A stretch of 64,000 nt of DNA from assembly GCA_024364735.1 (NCBI GenBank), contig JAGFNQ010006457.1, forward strand, positions 1 through 64,000. Reading direction: 5' to 3'. Source of the stretch: Boesenbergia rotunda (lineage: Eukaryota; Streptophyta; Magnoliopsida; Zingiberales; Zingiberaceae). A model generated the notes under the pieces. It was not told the origin of the DNA. It did no database searches and saw only the letters and a list, made by a program, of their open reading frames with translations. The position numbers and the translations under genes were made by a program. This document shows positions 1 to 11,259 of the stretch, piece after piece (within the stretch, counting starts at the first letter, position 1; every line of letters starts with the position of its first letter).

Positions 1-720
1 AACTCTCCTACAATACTCATCTCAAATTCATCTTCTATACACTTGATGAACTCTTGTAAGAAGTCATTATTTGTTGACCCAAAAATGATATCGTCAACAT
101 AGACTTGGGCAACAAATATGTCCTTATCCTTAGATTTTTGGAACAGAGTAGGGTCAATTGTTCCTCTCCTAAACCCCTAGGACACTAGAAATGATGAAAG
201 TCTTTCATACCAAGCCCGGGGAGCTTGTTTCAAACCATATAAGGCTTTTCTTAATTTATAAACGTGTCTTGGATAGTTAGGGTCCTCAAACCCGGGGGGT
301 TGTTCTACATAGACCTCTTCCTTAATGATCCCATTAAGAAATGCCGACTTTACATCCATTTGATGAAGTGTGAAACTCATGTGAGCGGCATAGGCCAGTA
401 GAATTCTAATAGATTCTAACCTAGCTAAGGGGGCATAAGTCTCATCATAATCTAATCCCTCAACTTGGTTAAACCCCCTAGCTACCAATCTAGCCTTATT
501 CCTAGTGATTTTGCCTTAGTCATCTAGTTTTTTCCTAAAGACCCATCTTGTGGTTACAATAGTGCAGTCATTGGGCCTAGGAACCAGCTCCCAAACTTCA
601 CTCCTCTCAAATTGATTTAGCTCCTCTTGCATAGTTAAAACCCAATCAACATCTCCTAAAGCTTCATCAATGGATTTGGGTTCCAATTGAGAGATTAGAG
701 TTATTTGACTAGTTTGATCC
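1..720 (-). pseudogene. copia reverse transcriptase, N-terminal part, with nonsense codons
   Basis: Minus-strand translation gives the copia RT signature: LVARGFNQVEGLDYDETYAP, then MDVKSAFLNG, then KLRKALYGLKQAPRAWY, and further on the catalytic YVDD at 90-101. YVDD itself is intact, but a TAG codon at 177-179 lies in frame upstream of it, and a TAA at 516-518 interrupts the segment before LVARG. No full RT can be made without readthrough. RNase H would follow to the left, outside the window. Confidence 0.9.
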
Positions 721-925
721 CTAAAGTAGGACCTAGTCCTTACTCCTTGAGTTACATCACCTACTATTTAGTCAATAGGGTGATCGTGGTGATGTCTCAA
801 GGGCCTAGAGGTTGTGGGTTCATTGACTCATTCTTCCTCATCCTCTAGGACACCTCTTACTCCCCCTTGATCATTGCCCTCCAAATGTAGGTCTTGGATT
901 CCTTGGGCAAGGGGTTGTACCTCTT

Positions 926-1854
926 CTATATCCTTATCAATTGAGGCTTTTCTAGGGTAGGTAATGTTGTTTCATTAAACTTAACAGTTGAGGACTCCTC
1001 AATCACTTTTGTCCTCTTGTTGTAAACTCTATAACCCCTACTAGTTAATGAGTACCCTACTAGAATTCCTTCATCGGCTTTTGACTCAAACTTTCTTAGG
1101 TCATCTTTGGTATTTAAGATGTAGACTTTACATCCAAAGACCCTAAAGTAGTGGACTTGTGGTACCCTTCCATTCCATAGTTCAAAAGGTGTTTTTCCTA
1201 GGAACCTATGTACCAAAACCCGGTTTTGAATATAGCAAGCAGTGTTAACCGCTTCGTCCCAAAAATAGCTAGGAAGGGAATATGCATTAAGCATAGTCCT
1301 AGCAGCTTCTTGTAGGGCTCGGTTTCTCCTTTTAACTACCCCATTTTGTTGAGGAATCCTTGGGCATGAAAATTCATGCTTGTATCCATTTTCAACACAA
1401 AATTGTGTGAAACTTACATTTTGAAACTCCCCACCATGGTAACTTCTAATTCGGTTTATTTTGATATGTTTTTTATTTTCTACCCTTTTACTAAATCCTA
1501 TAAAAATCTCTAGGGTATCATCCTTATGTTTCAAAAAATAAACCCATGTAAACCTAGAAAAGTCATCTACTATGACTAAATAATATTTACTCCCTACAAG
1601 CGAGGGAGTACTATGGCAATCAAATAAATCTATATGTAAAAGCTCTAATGGTAAAGAGGTAGTGGTTAGGGTTTTACTTTGTGTGATGACTTTGATTGCT
1701 TACCCTCTTGGCATGCATCACACAATTTGGTCTTTTCATACTTGATCATTGGTAGCCCCTTCACCAATTCTTCCTTGGCCACACTTGCAATGCTCCTCAT
1801 GTTGACGTGTCCAAGTCTCCGGTGCCACAACCACCCTTCCTCTTCTTTAGACAT
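926..1854 (-). pseudogene. copia GAG-pre-integrase and integrase core, catalytically dead
   Basis: 1666-1854 encodes the GAG-pre-integrase zinc-binding segment (WLWHRRLGHVN ... CDACQEGKQ). A frameshift near 1667 leads into the rve core, where the first catalytic Asp survives in HIDLFDC. The second Asp position, in the motif RSxHGGEF, is Tyr (codon 1439-1441). The catalytic Glu after PQQNGVV is Lys (codon 1331-1333). Two of the three DDE residues are therefore lost. Downstream motifs such as FRVFGCKVYI and the VGYS...GYRVYN segment remain readable to about 930. Confidence 0.9.
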
Positions 1855-1902
1855 GAGACACTTAACAACATTGTTAGTAGCATAAGCAAGATTAAGATAG
1901 TA

Positions 1903-2631
1903 TTAATTTGCATCTCTAAACCCTTCTAATATTATGTCATTAGATTCATTGTGTTTGATTAGACACTTCCTAGCATGAAATTCGACCCTAAAATCGGCAT
2001 CACATAATTGACTCACACTTAGCAAGTTAAATTTCATATCTTTGATTAGGAGTACCTTATGTATGGAAATTGTGGGAGATACCTCAATGGTGCCCCTACC
2101 AATGATTCTCAATTTTCCACTATTTCCAAAGGAGACCGTCCCTTCTCTTAAGTAGCTAATAGTGGTGAACTTGCTCACATCCTCGGTCATGTGTCTTGAG
2201 CATCCACTATCTACTATCCACATAGTTGAAGTCTCCTTCACCTTTACCTATACAACATGAAAAACATATTCTTTTGGTACCCAAATCTTTGATCCATAAA
2301 CATCATGTAAAACCCTCTTAGGTACCCATGCCTTCTTTGTGTTTCCCTTAGCCCCTAGTCTCCTAGATGCACCAATCCTACCCATGAGTGAGACAAAGGC
2401 TACTTCCTTTGTCTTTAGTCTATATCCTAAACCGGCCTTGTTATACACGGCTCTTTGACTGCTGATTATCATGTCTAGGTTACTAGATCCTACTTGGAAT
2501 TTCCTAAGGGCCTTGGTAAGGTCATCTACCTTCTTCCTTAGTTCCCTATTTTCAGTTTCAAGATGTGAAGCATGTGATGAAGTAGAACTAGCATGCAATT
2601 CTTCAAGTTTGGTAGATTCTACTTGAAGCAT
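1903..2631 (-). pseudogene. copia aspartic protease and gag-protease linker
   Basis: 1903-2241 carries the retroviral-type aspartic protease start WIVDSGCSRHMT with an intact DSG triad, then the flap-side sequence and LLSVSQLCD, typical of copia pol. 2248-2631 is the upstream linker: a Leu/Lys/Glu-rich, probably coiled-coil stretch, then repeated WVPK motifs (KKAWVPK, KIWVPKEY) that precede the protease in sireviruses. A stop lies between the two segments. Confidence 0.85.
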
Positions 2632-2675
2632 GACAATTTCTTCTTTTAGATCCTTAATTTTACTTCTAGCCTTAG

Positions 2676-3895
2676 CTAAGTATGGTTAGTGCTAGAAATA
2701 ATCTTTACTAAAGTAGAGGAGGGTAAGTGGTATACCTCACTTACCGAAGCTTCTGACTCCGACGATGAAGTGGATGAGCTCTCATCTTCACTGCTTGAGC
2801 TTCTTTCATCATCTAATGAATCTGAGTGGTCTTGCGCCATAAGAGCGAAGTGAGAGACTTGCTCTTCTTCTTCTTCTGAGGATGATGGATCATCCCAAGT
2901 TGCCTTGAGGTTGGTGGCACCCTTCTCCTTTCCCTTTTTCCTCTTCTTGTCACCTTTCTTTTTCTCCTCCTTCTTGTCATCTCTTTTCTTCAATTGAGGG
3001 CACTCATTCTTCATGTGTCCCTCTTGGTGGCATATGATGTCCTTGGTCTTACCCTTACCTTTGGACCCTTTCCTAGCATATGACTTGTTAGACAAACTTT
3101 TAAAAGCTCTACGAAATTTTCTTACCATGAACGCCTCTTGATCGCTATCCATGGAGGCGCTGGATTCCTCTGAATCTGATGAGGAAGAGTATACCACCTT
3201 CTTCTTCTCCTTCCTCTTCTTCTTCTCCTTTTCTGCAACAAAAGCAATACCTTTGTCTTTGGCAGAGATATTAGCTTGCTCGTGTAGCTCAAATTCATAG
3301 AATAAGTCATCTAATTTAACAATGGACAAATCCCTTGATACCATGTATGCATCAACTATGGATGCCCACAAGGTGGTTCTCGGGAAGGCTTGTAGAACAT
3401 ACCTGACGATGTCCTGGTTCTCGATTTTCTCTCCAATCACGTGGATCTCATTGATTACCTCCTTTACCCTTCCATGTAGCTGGCTAACAGTCTCGGTGCT
3501 CTTTATGGATAAGGACTGGAGTTGGGCCACGAGCAAGTCCTTCTTGGCTCTTCAGGACTTGTTTGACCCCTCGTTCAATTCCACCAACTTGTCCCACAGT
3601 TCCTTGGAGCTCTTGAATGACCCACCTTGTTCAGTTGCTCCTTTGAGAGTCCGCACTGCAGTGTGGTGGTGGCCTTGGCATTGGATTGCGCCCTCTTCAT
3701 TATCTCCTTCGACTAGGATCTCATCGGTGTCGGTTCTCCTCTTTCATCGACGGGTGCCTCGAAGCCATCTGCAACACTAATCCAGTTCTCAATATCATTC
3801 ATAAGGTAGTATTGCATCCTACCTTTCCAGTAAGCGAAGTCGTTCCCGTCGAAGAAGGGTGGTCGTGCGGTGGAGTATCCCTCTTGAAACACCAT
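2676..3895 (-). pseudogene. copia gag polyprotein, frameshifted
   Basis: The N-terminus (3713-3895, beginning MVFQEGYSTARPPFFDG) matches the copia gag/DUF4219 type, including YWKGRMQYYL. A broken middle (3537-3712) contains a stop and a frameshift. 2676-3536 is the rest of gag with a Lys-rich region, a zinc knuckle and a Ser/Glu-rich tail. The knuckle reads DIICHQEGHMKNEC: three of the four CCHC ligands remain, and the position of the first Cys is Asp. Gag would form the virus-like particle; this copy cannot make an intact one. Confidence 0.85.
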
Positions 3896-3937
3896 TGAAT
3901 TTGCTCCGGTTGACGGTTAGTTCTTCTGAAACGCACC

Positions 3938-3950
3938 GGCTCTGATACCA
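3938..3950 (-). other. primer binding site of the left copia element
   Basis: Minus strand TGGTATCAGAGCC, three bases inside the LTR end (LTR ...CCATCA, then GT). It is complementary to the 3' end of plant initiator tRNA-Met, the usual copia primer. Confidence 0.9.
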
Positions 3951-4304
3951 ACTGATGGATCATTTTAGGCGTGCTAGAGGGGGGGGGTGAATAACACTTT
4001 GTCGTTCATTTTGATCTCTACAGATTTGTTAGCGCAACGGAACGATAATATGCAAAAGAAACAAAATGCAATGCTAACAAAAGGAGTTACTTGGTATCCA
4101 CCTAGATGGGTGACTAGTCCAAGGATCCACGCCGCGAGCACCACTTTCACTATGAAACTCTCCTTCAGGTGGAGAAACCTTTACAGTCGAGATCTTCCTC
4201 TTTACAGAATGCAAAAATATGAGAGAGGAAGTATGAATCACTCTACAGACGAGTAGCACTTCGACTCTGTACGGAACCGTACCGCTTGCGTGCAAAAAGG
4301 TGTT

Positions 4305-4315
4305 CCTTTTATAGG
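4305..4315 (-). promoter_or_regulatory. LTR TATA box
   Basis: Minus strand CCTATAAAAGG inside the LTR, just downstream of the palindrome cluster and upstream of the PBS, as expected for the Pol II promoter of the element. Confidence 0.7.
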
Positions 4316-4349
4316 TGAACAGGACAGACTCGCAGTCTATCTAGCCCCG

Positions 4350-4520
4350 CACCAGTCGACTACCCCTGGGGCAGTCAATTGGCCTAGCATTAATTGCTAA
4401 CCAACGGCTAGTTTTCAGGGTATACCAGTCGACTGCCTTGGGGCCAGTCGACTGGTCCGAGATCGAAAACTTTCTGTGAGTTTTGGTAGTCGACTGGCCC
4501 TGGGCCAGTCGACTGCCCTG
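4350..4520. repeat. cluster of CAGTCGACTG palindromes in the LTR
   Basis: At least five near-identical ten-base palindromes (CAGTCGACTG and variants), arranged in pairs around CCTGGGGC-type spacers. They sit upstream of the TATA box, in U3. Short repeated palindromes have been described in Sirevirus LTRs. Confidence 0.75.
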
Positions 4521-4846
4521 CCTCTCAGCCTAGTTCCAGCCACTCCAGAACTTCTCCTTCACGTGTGCCTTCAGGTCTGCTCCCTTAGCTTGCCTCTTGA
4601 AGTCCTCTTCGTCTGACTATCGTCCCTCGGATGCGCACGCAAGCCTTCCCTTGGCTTGCCTCCATGCCACCCTTCACGTGTGTCCTTGAAGTCCACTTCC
4701 CGGCTTGCCCTTGGAGCTCTCGTCCCTCGGATATGTCCACCATGTGTGATCCTCCAAGTCCTGCAATCTCAATCACACACATCAAATACAACATAACACT
4801 CTAACCTTAAACATATTCACACACACACATCAAAACCATGATCTCC

Positions 4847-5299
4847 CTAAAAGGTTTGGACGGGCGGTAAAGCTAAATGCCCTCGAGACCCAACGGGGAC
4901 GAAAAAGAAATGAAAGAATCGGGGGGTCAGAGGAATGTTGAAAAGCTTGAAGAGGACGAGGGCCCCGTCCATTTGGGCGAAGGCGTTGGGGGCCAGTTGT
5001 TGGAGTGGAATACGGAAGTACTGGGCAACATTCATGAAGTAGAGAGGAATAGGGAAGCGAAGCCCTAGTTCTAGTTGCCCCAAAAAGAAGGTGTAAAAAC
5101 CCTCACAGGTGGTTACCGACGATTGACCTGAGGAAGGGACCCTTACCTCCCAATCTACCAGGATACCGTATTTTTGGCAGGCAACCTGAAGGGATTCCGA
5201 CCTTACTTTGGAAAAGATAGTCTCGTACCACTCGGAACGAAATCCCAACTCTTTCAGGGAGCACTCGGCGTCACCTGCAGACTTCTTTTTCTTCTCCAT
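4847..5299 (-). pseudogene. antisense extra ORF (putative gypsy-type transposon domain), truncated
   Basis: The open frame runs leftward from ATG at 5299. Leu/Phe-rich segments such as FFLGQLELGLRFPIPLYF and QYFRIPLQQLAPNAF resemble the plant 'putative gypsy type transposon' domain (PF04195-like). After about 150 residues the frame runs into the neighbouring copia LTR near 4857 and stops. A minus-strand TATA box (5447-5457) lies about 150 bp upstream of the ATG. The upstream frame is open to about 5380 but has no other ATG. Its function is unknown; the protein is probably encoded by the retrotransposon rather than the host. Confidence 0.55.
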
Positions 5300-5446
5300 C
5301 GGACCCAAGGGGATAGAATAAGGGAGCAACAGGATAAAGGGAGACTTACTCTCATCTAAAGGATGCGACGGCGAAAGGGATAGCTAAACAAGTAGAACTC
5401 CAGACGGCAGATAGGGTGAGGAGGTCGCAGAGGGCCATTGCACTCG

Positions 5447-5457
5447 CTTTTATAGGG
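5447..5457 (-). promoter_or_regulatory. TATA box for the antisense ORF
   Basis: Minus strand CCCTATAAAAG, about 150 bp upstream of the ATG at 5299 and oriented towards it. The distance suits a transcript with a leader of about 120 bases. Confidence 0.5.
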
Positions 5458-5925
5458 CTACGACACACCCCTTGGAGCAATGGGAGATTGGAACGTCGAT
5501 GGCATTAACGAGCTGTCTCGAGGAACAAATATCCTTTACCGTCGTCGCTTCGTATAGCCCGTAGCATGTATCAAGAAGAGACCGCCGCAAAACAAGGGAA
5601 GAGTCATGTAGCCTTGGTGCATACGCTGAGCAACGGTGTCGACTTGCCTGCCGCGAAGTTTGCAAAGATACGGGACATGTTCAAAAGATCAGCCAGAGCC
5701 CCGAGACTCACTAGATATATCTTAGGGCCCCACGGGCCGCCAGCGAAGTGGTAAAGGACGAAGAGAAAAGGATGAGACCGGTAAGGTGGATTTCTCGGAA
5801 CTCGAGATAAGGATCATAATCCAAAGGCCCCTTATAACTACAAGAGTAATAAGGAAGGCGAAGGCTCGCAGCTTCTTCATCTCTGTACTAGTCCGATCAG
5901 TCAGCCACACTTCCTTCGATCAGAT

Positions 5926-6665
5926 TTGAAGGGAGGGACTTGTGATAGGGTTGAATAGTCCGTGCCCGGCACTAGGGATGAAAAGCCGCGGGGTGCTACA
6001 TGACAGATCGAAGTGACCTTCCTTCCCGAGCCCTAGGGCCCCCCTCAGGAGATGCGCCTAAAAAGGTCATCCCGAAGACCCCTTCCGGGAGCACCCCGGG
6101 AGGTTAGGCCCCGAGAACATCTCGGGAGTTATAATGCCCGGAGACCCCGAGCTCACCTCAGGAGTTGGAGTCCCCGCAATGACCGACCTCGGGTACTAAC
6201 CCCCTCTCGGTCCGAATAATCACCCCCGTTAGAAAAGGTCTGCATGACCCTTAAATGTCGCAGCGGGTCGAAGCATGACAACGGCGCAGACCGTTTTAAA
6301 GGATATCCAGTTACCGCCGAAAGAGGGGGGCGCGACTTAAGTATCGGAGATGTGGCACCGATCGAGGGGGCATATCTGGTCTGTCGTCGTCAGTATAAAA
6401 GGTAGTCCAACTCCTCCGGTAAGGGGGTTACGCTCTCTCAACCCTACATACATTCTTTACTTCTCGCTACCTTTACCTCTCAGATGGACACTGACTTGAG
6501 CGTCGGAGTGGACTCCTCCAGACCCCTGCCGGCATGTCTCCTAACGCTCGTGTTAACCTTACAGGACCGTAAGTTCCTCCTCGCCGTAGTAACTTTCACA
6601 AGTGCAGAACTTCAGTGCCTGATCATCGTCGTCGATTCTCTCCGGAACAATATTCGTTTCGATCA
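5926..6665 (+). repeat. polypurine tract and 3' LTR of the Tat-like element
   Basis: The purine run GAAGGGAGGGACT is followed by the LTR start TGTGATAGGG at 5940. A GC-rich U3 and AGTATAAAAGG (6392-6402) come next. The LTR probably ends with CA near 6665, where base composition turns sharply AT-rich. The exact right end is an estimate, as no second LTR is visible. Confidence 0.6.
6392..6402 (+). promoter_or_regulatory. LTR TATA box of the Tat-like element
   Basis: AGTATAAAAGG, about 450 bp into the LTR, on the same strand as the polypurine tract. Confidence 0.6.
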
Positions 6666-7221
6666 TTTTTTACTATTTATTCATAAATTAATGTAAAGAG
6701 AGTTTATTCATTCATTGGATATTATAATTTCCAATGAACCTTGAAGCCAATACGACAGTGTTCAAGTGATTGAATACTTTCAAATTTTTTAAATATAATA
6801 AATATATTTAAAAATTATTTTACATAATAAATATATTTAAAAATATTATTATTATTTGTTATAATTATTTAAATTGTGTAAATAAAATTGGAATTACATT
6901 TATTTAATGTAAAATAAGAATAAAATTGAATGAGTGGACAGTGACCCACAAATAATGAGGAATCTTAAAATGCATATGAGAAATAAAAGTGTTAATATAA
7001 TATATATGTGACATATTTCATTTTTTTTATGAGGTGGTGGGTGTTATAATATCCACCAATACGGATGCCCTTATAGCTGACCGCTAAATGACTAAGAAAT
7101 TAAAAGAGTTTTTTCTCTGAAAACATATGACCGACAAGTATCTTGTATACTTGTACTTTAATATTCATCTAAAACATCCATACACACCTTCAAATATATC
7201 ATTTCCTCATGGAGACTTCGT
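6666..7221. other. AT-rich intergenic DNA
   Basis: Low-complexity A/T sequence with short TATTTAAAA-type repeats near 6785-6850. No coding or structural feature seen. Confidence 0.6.
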
Positions 7222-7445
7222 AGTCCTAGGATAATGATATAGCGATTGAATTTTTCAAATAGTTAATCAGATATTTAAGAGTTGAATCTTAATTATGGCA
7301 CACTGTAAAAATTAAATTTCCTCCCACGAGACATATGATAACTCTAAAAATGATGGTTGCTTGGATGGAAATTTATGAACACTTCCTAATTTATCCTAAT
7401 GACCGATGAAAATTTTTTATAAGGTCAGATCAACCCTTTCAAAAT
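7222..7445 (+). mobile_element. decayed tRNA-derived SINE
   Basis: Aligns by eye along its length with the well-preserved SINE at 12175-12426. Shared landmarks, in order, are TTATGGC, TTTCCTCC, CTTCCTAATTTATCC (compare CTTCCTGATTTACCC), a GACCGATG segment and AAGGTCAGATCAACCC. It is heavily mutated and AT-shifted, as expected of an old methylated copy. Confidence 0.45.
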
Positions 7446-9088
7446 TAATCAGTTCGGAAAAAATGAATTTCTAGAGTAAAAAAAATTAAAAAGTTATACA
7501 CGCTCTATAGGTGATACACTACGCTTTGCATGTTAGTGCCTAGGTATGGCAATGGGTGGGGTGGGCGAATTTGTCATCCTCATCTTCACACCTGAATTAT
7601 ATCCCCGTCCCTATCTTTGATTTTGTCTAATCGAGAAATATTTATCCCTAACCCCCATGGGAATTAAATCTTCATCCTCTTTCTCAACCCCTTCAAATAT
7701 TCATTTTTCATTGACTTGGCCAAAATGATTTTCAATTTTCATCATTTTTGATAAAAAAAATATTAATACAAGAATCCAATAATATATAAATATAAATATT
7801 AATTAAATAATAATATATACTAACATTAATAATTCATGATTTAATAAACAAACAATATTAAACTCAATCATCATCATCATTTTCGGAATGGATTTGGAGA
7901 TGAGATAACATCCCTATATATACCTAGCTAGTCTTATTCAATTATGGAGATTTGAAAAATCCTTAAACCTAAATACATATCCCAAAAAACTCCCTAATTA
8001 AACCCATACTCATTTAAAGTTTTTCACACAATCTTAAGCTCGTAAGAAAAATATCATCGATCCCGCACGTATTAATGCCACCTTCTTCACTCGAATTGTC
8101 ATACTGTCCTTCAATTCAGGCTTCTTTTTATTAGATGTAGTCTCCTACAAAGCAAATAAATTTTCTGAATTAATAAAAGAAATAAATATTTGAATTTTGA
8201 ATATTTAACATATTTTACCAATTAGAGTTTGTATTGATATAAAATTATTTTATATTAATTAATGATGTGCAAAGTGAATATATATTTATTTAAAACTTTA
8301 GCACTATGATGATATCATATATAATTCTAGTACATAAATGGTTATGTACATGAAAATTAGAATTATGTATTTTAGAATATTAAATAGCAGTCGAATCAAC
8401 ATCGCTAGATAATCATATGAAAACCGATCGATATTAATCCTGAGTAATGGATCAATAGGATTTTTTTTTCTTTTTTGTTGACTTGTTGGACTTTGCTCCA
8501 TCTATGTGGGCTCATGACTGGCATCTTGAAAATTTGATGATATATATACTTGCGCTAGGAATATATTTCATGGAATCCATAACTTCCATAAGGAAACTAA
8601 AGGTATTTAATTCCTTTAGCGTGTTGATTATGACATCGAACATTTTGAGTGCTCTAATTCTTTGATCAGAGTTGTTCATTAGTGAATCAATAATATTTAA
8701 GGAATGGAAGATATGATGGAAGAGATTTTAGAAATAGCAACACTTAGGTGCTTTGATTTGAGTCATTTTTTTAATTGTAAAAATTATGTATGGAGGATCA
8801 AATTTTTCATATAATGATTATATCAACGAAGTCTCTTCAAGTAAAATTATTCGATGAGTTTAAGAGTTCAATCTTTAATTTATATAATAAATAATTATGA
8901 GATTAATAATTAAGCAACTATTAGTTAATTATATACTTTATTAATTAATTTGAATTCATGGAACTACGTACGGTCCCCTGATCTCCCCTCTTGATAATCA
9001 AGATTAGATGCTTTCAGTATGCATGTATATGTCTTTCACTTAAAATTGCGTCGACAATTTCTATGTTAGATGTATGTTATTTATAATA
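7446..9088. other. AT-rich intergenic DNA
   Basis: No gene seen. It holds short A/T microsatellites, a TCATCATCAT run near 7868 and weak fragments (8780-8890) that might be another very old SINE 5' part. Confidence 0.55.
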
Positions 9089-9326
9089 ATAATGATTAGG
9101 AGAGTAAAAATGAGAGAGTAAAAATCATAGTGATTGACGTAGCATTTCGCATGCATGATCTCTGATGGATTCACCGTACCCCCAGGATATAGTTTGATTC
9201 GGGGCGGTGGCCGAAGGCCGCCGATGGTATTCAAGCGATAATCGAACGTGTACATATAAAATGTCACATCATGCCACGTCATGCCACATCATACCATATC
9301 ACTTTCTCATTTTCACTCTCTCCTCT
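9089..9326. mobile_element. MITE, GGGAGAGTGAAAAT family
   Basis: About 240 bp with terminal inverted repeats built of AGGAGAGT/GAGAGTGAAAAT motifs, and a GC-rich core with TATAGTTTGATTCGGGGC and AAGGCCGCCGATGGT. The same core occurs at 31844-32209, 32250-32617 and 37488-37735. A possible 10-bp direct repeat, atttataata, flanks it at 9079-9088 and 9327-9336. No coding capacity. The superfamily is undetermined; a 9-10 bp duplication would fit Mutator-like MITEs. Confidence 0.7.
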
Positions 9327-9600
9327 ATTTATAATATTTAATTTGTTCCTTCTGTGAAGTCAATTTGCATGTCAAATGCACGTTTGAACTTAGTGAGAGA
9401 CATTTTAGAAAAACGAAAGATCAGATGCCCAATTAATGAAAAAGCTAAGGAAGTCCGTGAGGTAATAATAATAAATAATGACAAATGCCTAACAAGTATT
9501 ACCAAAACACATAATTAATGGTCGAGTTAGTATATATATATATATATAATGAAAATAAATTTATAATAAACAATTGAAATATATATCAGATTTAAAAATA

Positions 9601-9603
<3 letters not shown>

Positions 9604-9680
<77 letters not shown>
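9604..9680. repeat. (TA)n microsatellite
   Basis: About 38 uninterrupted TA dinucleotides. A shorter TA run lies at 9531-9549. Translated 'ORFs' of Ile-Tyr repeats here are meaningless. Confidence 0.98.
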
Positions 9681-9682
<2 letters not shown>

Positions 9683-10386
9683 AAATAAAATGGACAACCT
9701 TACTTCTTGTCGGCGGGTGGGTCTGCGAATCAATCTGTCGGTGGGTAGCTAGCTAGCTACCACGTGACTGAGGGTAGAGCACGCATGCTGAACGCAACAC
9801 GACCCGGGCGGGGACCATTGACTTGCAGTCTGTCGCAAAAAAATAAAGCCAAAACAAAATAAATAAAAAACACGAGATATTCATCCTCAACCTCTCTATC
9901 AATCTATCTCAGATCAATACGAAAAAAATAAATTACAAATAATGATTAAAAAATAAGAAATTTAGAGAAGAAATTTTTTACACAATATATAAAAATTTAC
10001 ACACTCCATCAATTTTATGGTTCAAATCTAAAAATTTTAATGATAATTTATTAATTTCTTACCATCCCAGATATATCTAAAGAGTTGGATTTGTAATCTG
10101 TGACAAAAAAAGTGAAACTTTTGTCCAAATGTCTTTATTAGACCGTCTTAAAATTAATACGAAAAAGATAAATTATGATAATTACGTAGAAAAGAGGATA
10201 AGGCCGGACTTGCAATGTGGTCGTCTAGTCTGGTGGACCAATTAACTTATAGCTAAGCGGGATCATCCTGATAGAGCGATATAATCTAAGTGAGCATGGC
10301 ATGTGGTTGGGACAAACATGGTGAGAATAACATCGATCGATCAAACTGCCCACATGCTTGTGATGTACGGACATCACACAGTTAAG
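9681..10386. other. intergenic DNA
   Basis: No gene. It contains the palindrome GTAGCTAGCTAGCTAC near 9745 and A-rich stretches. Confidence 0.55.
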
Positions 10387-10612
10387 TGCATACTATGATA
10401 TAACGGTAGAATAATTAATTATTCTTTTAAATATTTATAATTCGATCCTCAACTATTATATATTATATAGAAATTTTGTTAAAATGAGATATGAATTTTA
10501 GAATGGTAACTTTTTAAATTGTTCATCGTAAATATTTTTTAATTTATCTTAACTATCAATAAATTTTTTTAATGAAATAAAATGGATCTTCAAAATTCAC
10601 TTTTTACCATAT
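10387..10612 (+). mobile_element. decayed tRNA-derived SINE
   Basis: Matches the landmarks of the SINE at 12175-12426 in order: CTATGATATAACGGTA (A-box region), AATTCGATCC (B box), then a TATAGAAATTTT segment, AATTTATCTTAACTATC, and a GATCTTCAAAATTCAC end. It is strongly AT-drifted. Confidence 0.45.
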
Positions 10613-11259
10613 TCATCATTAACTATATATCTAAATTTATACGACACTAGCAAATGCCATCCACTCGCTCGCTCGCATCACTCAAAAGCAATAACTCTTA
10701 ATTAATTATGAATCTCTCCTTAATTAATTATTTATCCCAATTATGTACGCATGCAACGCAACTTAACGCGAAGTAGGTGAAACCATGATGCTATAGAGCC
10801 CACAACGCGCGCAACGTCGGGAAAAAAACGTGCCAAAAATATAGAAAATCAATTTTTTATGTCAACGAAATTAAACAACTGAAAGATGATGGTGTACACT
10901 TAAGCCATCATTTCCACAAGTAATAAACAATTAAAATCATAGGCATGCTTGCTTGTTAATTAGACTGCGACAAAGGTACTTAGTAGGAGATAAATATAAA
11001 ATTATTGGCGCATAATCAACCAATAATTCCAAAATTAAATAATATTAATTGACTAATTAGTAGTATATTTTATGGATAATCATATTTAAAGGGAAAGATA
11101 CATATTAAACGACTGATCAAAAGGTAAATTAGCCGCCTCTAAATATATTATAGATGGGATTATATATATTGAGTTTTAGTTGGGTTGGGCATGGATTTGC
11201 TGGGGATGTTGTATTTTTAGCTAGGGTTTAAGGTACCATTTATAAATTTTTCATAAAAT
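10613..11259. other. intergenic DNA
   Basis: Mostly AT-rich with a GC-richer island at 10770-10830. Nothing coding recognised. Confidence 0.55.

Larger units (their letters stand above)
1..4838 (-). mobile_element. Sirevirus-like Ty1/copia retrotransposon, 5' half, degenerate
   Basis: Read on the minus strand, from right to left: 5' LTR (to 3953), initiator-Met-type PBS (3938-3950), gag, protease, GAG-pre-integrase, integrase and the start of reverse transcriptase. The window edge cuts the RT; the rest of pol and the 3' LTR lie to the left. The copia order (IN before RT) and the long Ser/Glu/Lys-rich gag tail fit the Sirevirus lineage (family knowledge). The copy is dead: in-frame stops at 177-179 and 516-518, a frameshift near 1667, and changed integrase and zinc-knuckle residues. 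Confidence 0.9.
3953..4838 (-). repeat. 5' LTR of the left copia element
   Basis: The right border in the element's sense is fixed by the PBS at 3938-3950. The pyrimidine-rich end (ATTCACCCCCCC on the minus strand) is shared with the other Sirevirus-type LTRs in the window. It contains a TATA box (4305-4315) and repeated CAGTCGACTG palindromes (about 4350-4520). The outer end is uncertain (4838 to 4857), because no partner LTR or target duplication is in view. Confidence 0.75.
4857..6665 (+). mobile_element. 3' end of a Ty3/gypsy element, probably Tat lineage
   Basis: It has a plus-strand polypurine tract (5926-5939), then an LTR starting TGTGATAGGG with a TATA box at 6392-6402. Upstream lies an ORF in antisense orientation (4857-5299). 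An extra antisense ORF between pol and the 3' LTR is characteristic of Tat-lineage elements. The left part, including pol, is missing where the copia LTR abuts. Lineage assignment is inference. Confidence 0.55.

Noticed and set aside
8780..8890. Possible further SINE 5' fragment
   Set aside because: Only a short AT-rich stretch matches; too weak to separate from chance.
9527..9756. ORFs made of Ile-Tyr repeats
   Set aside because: Translation of a (TA)n microsatellite.
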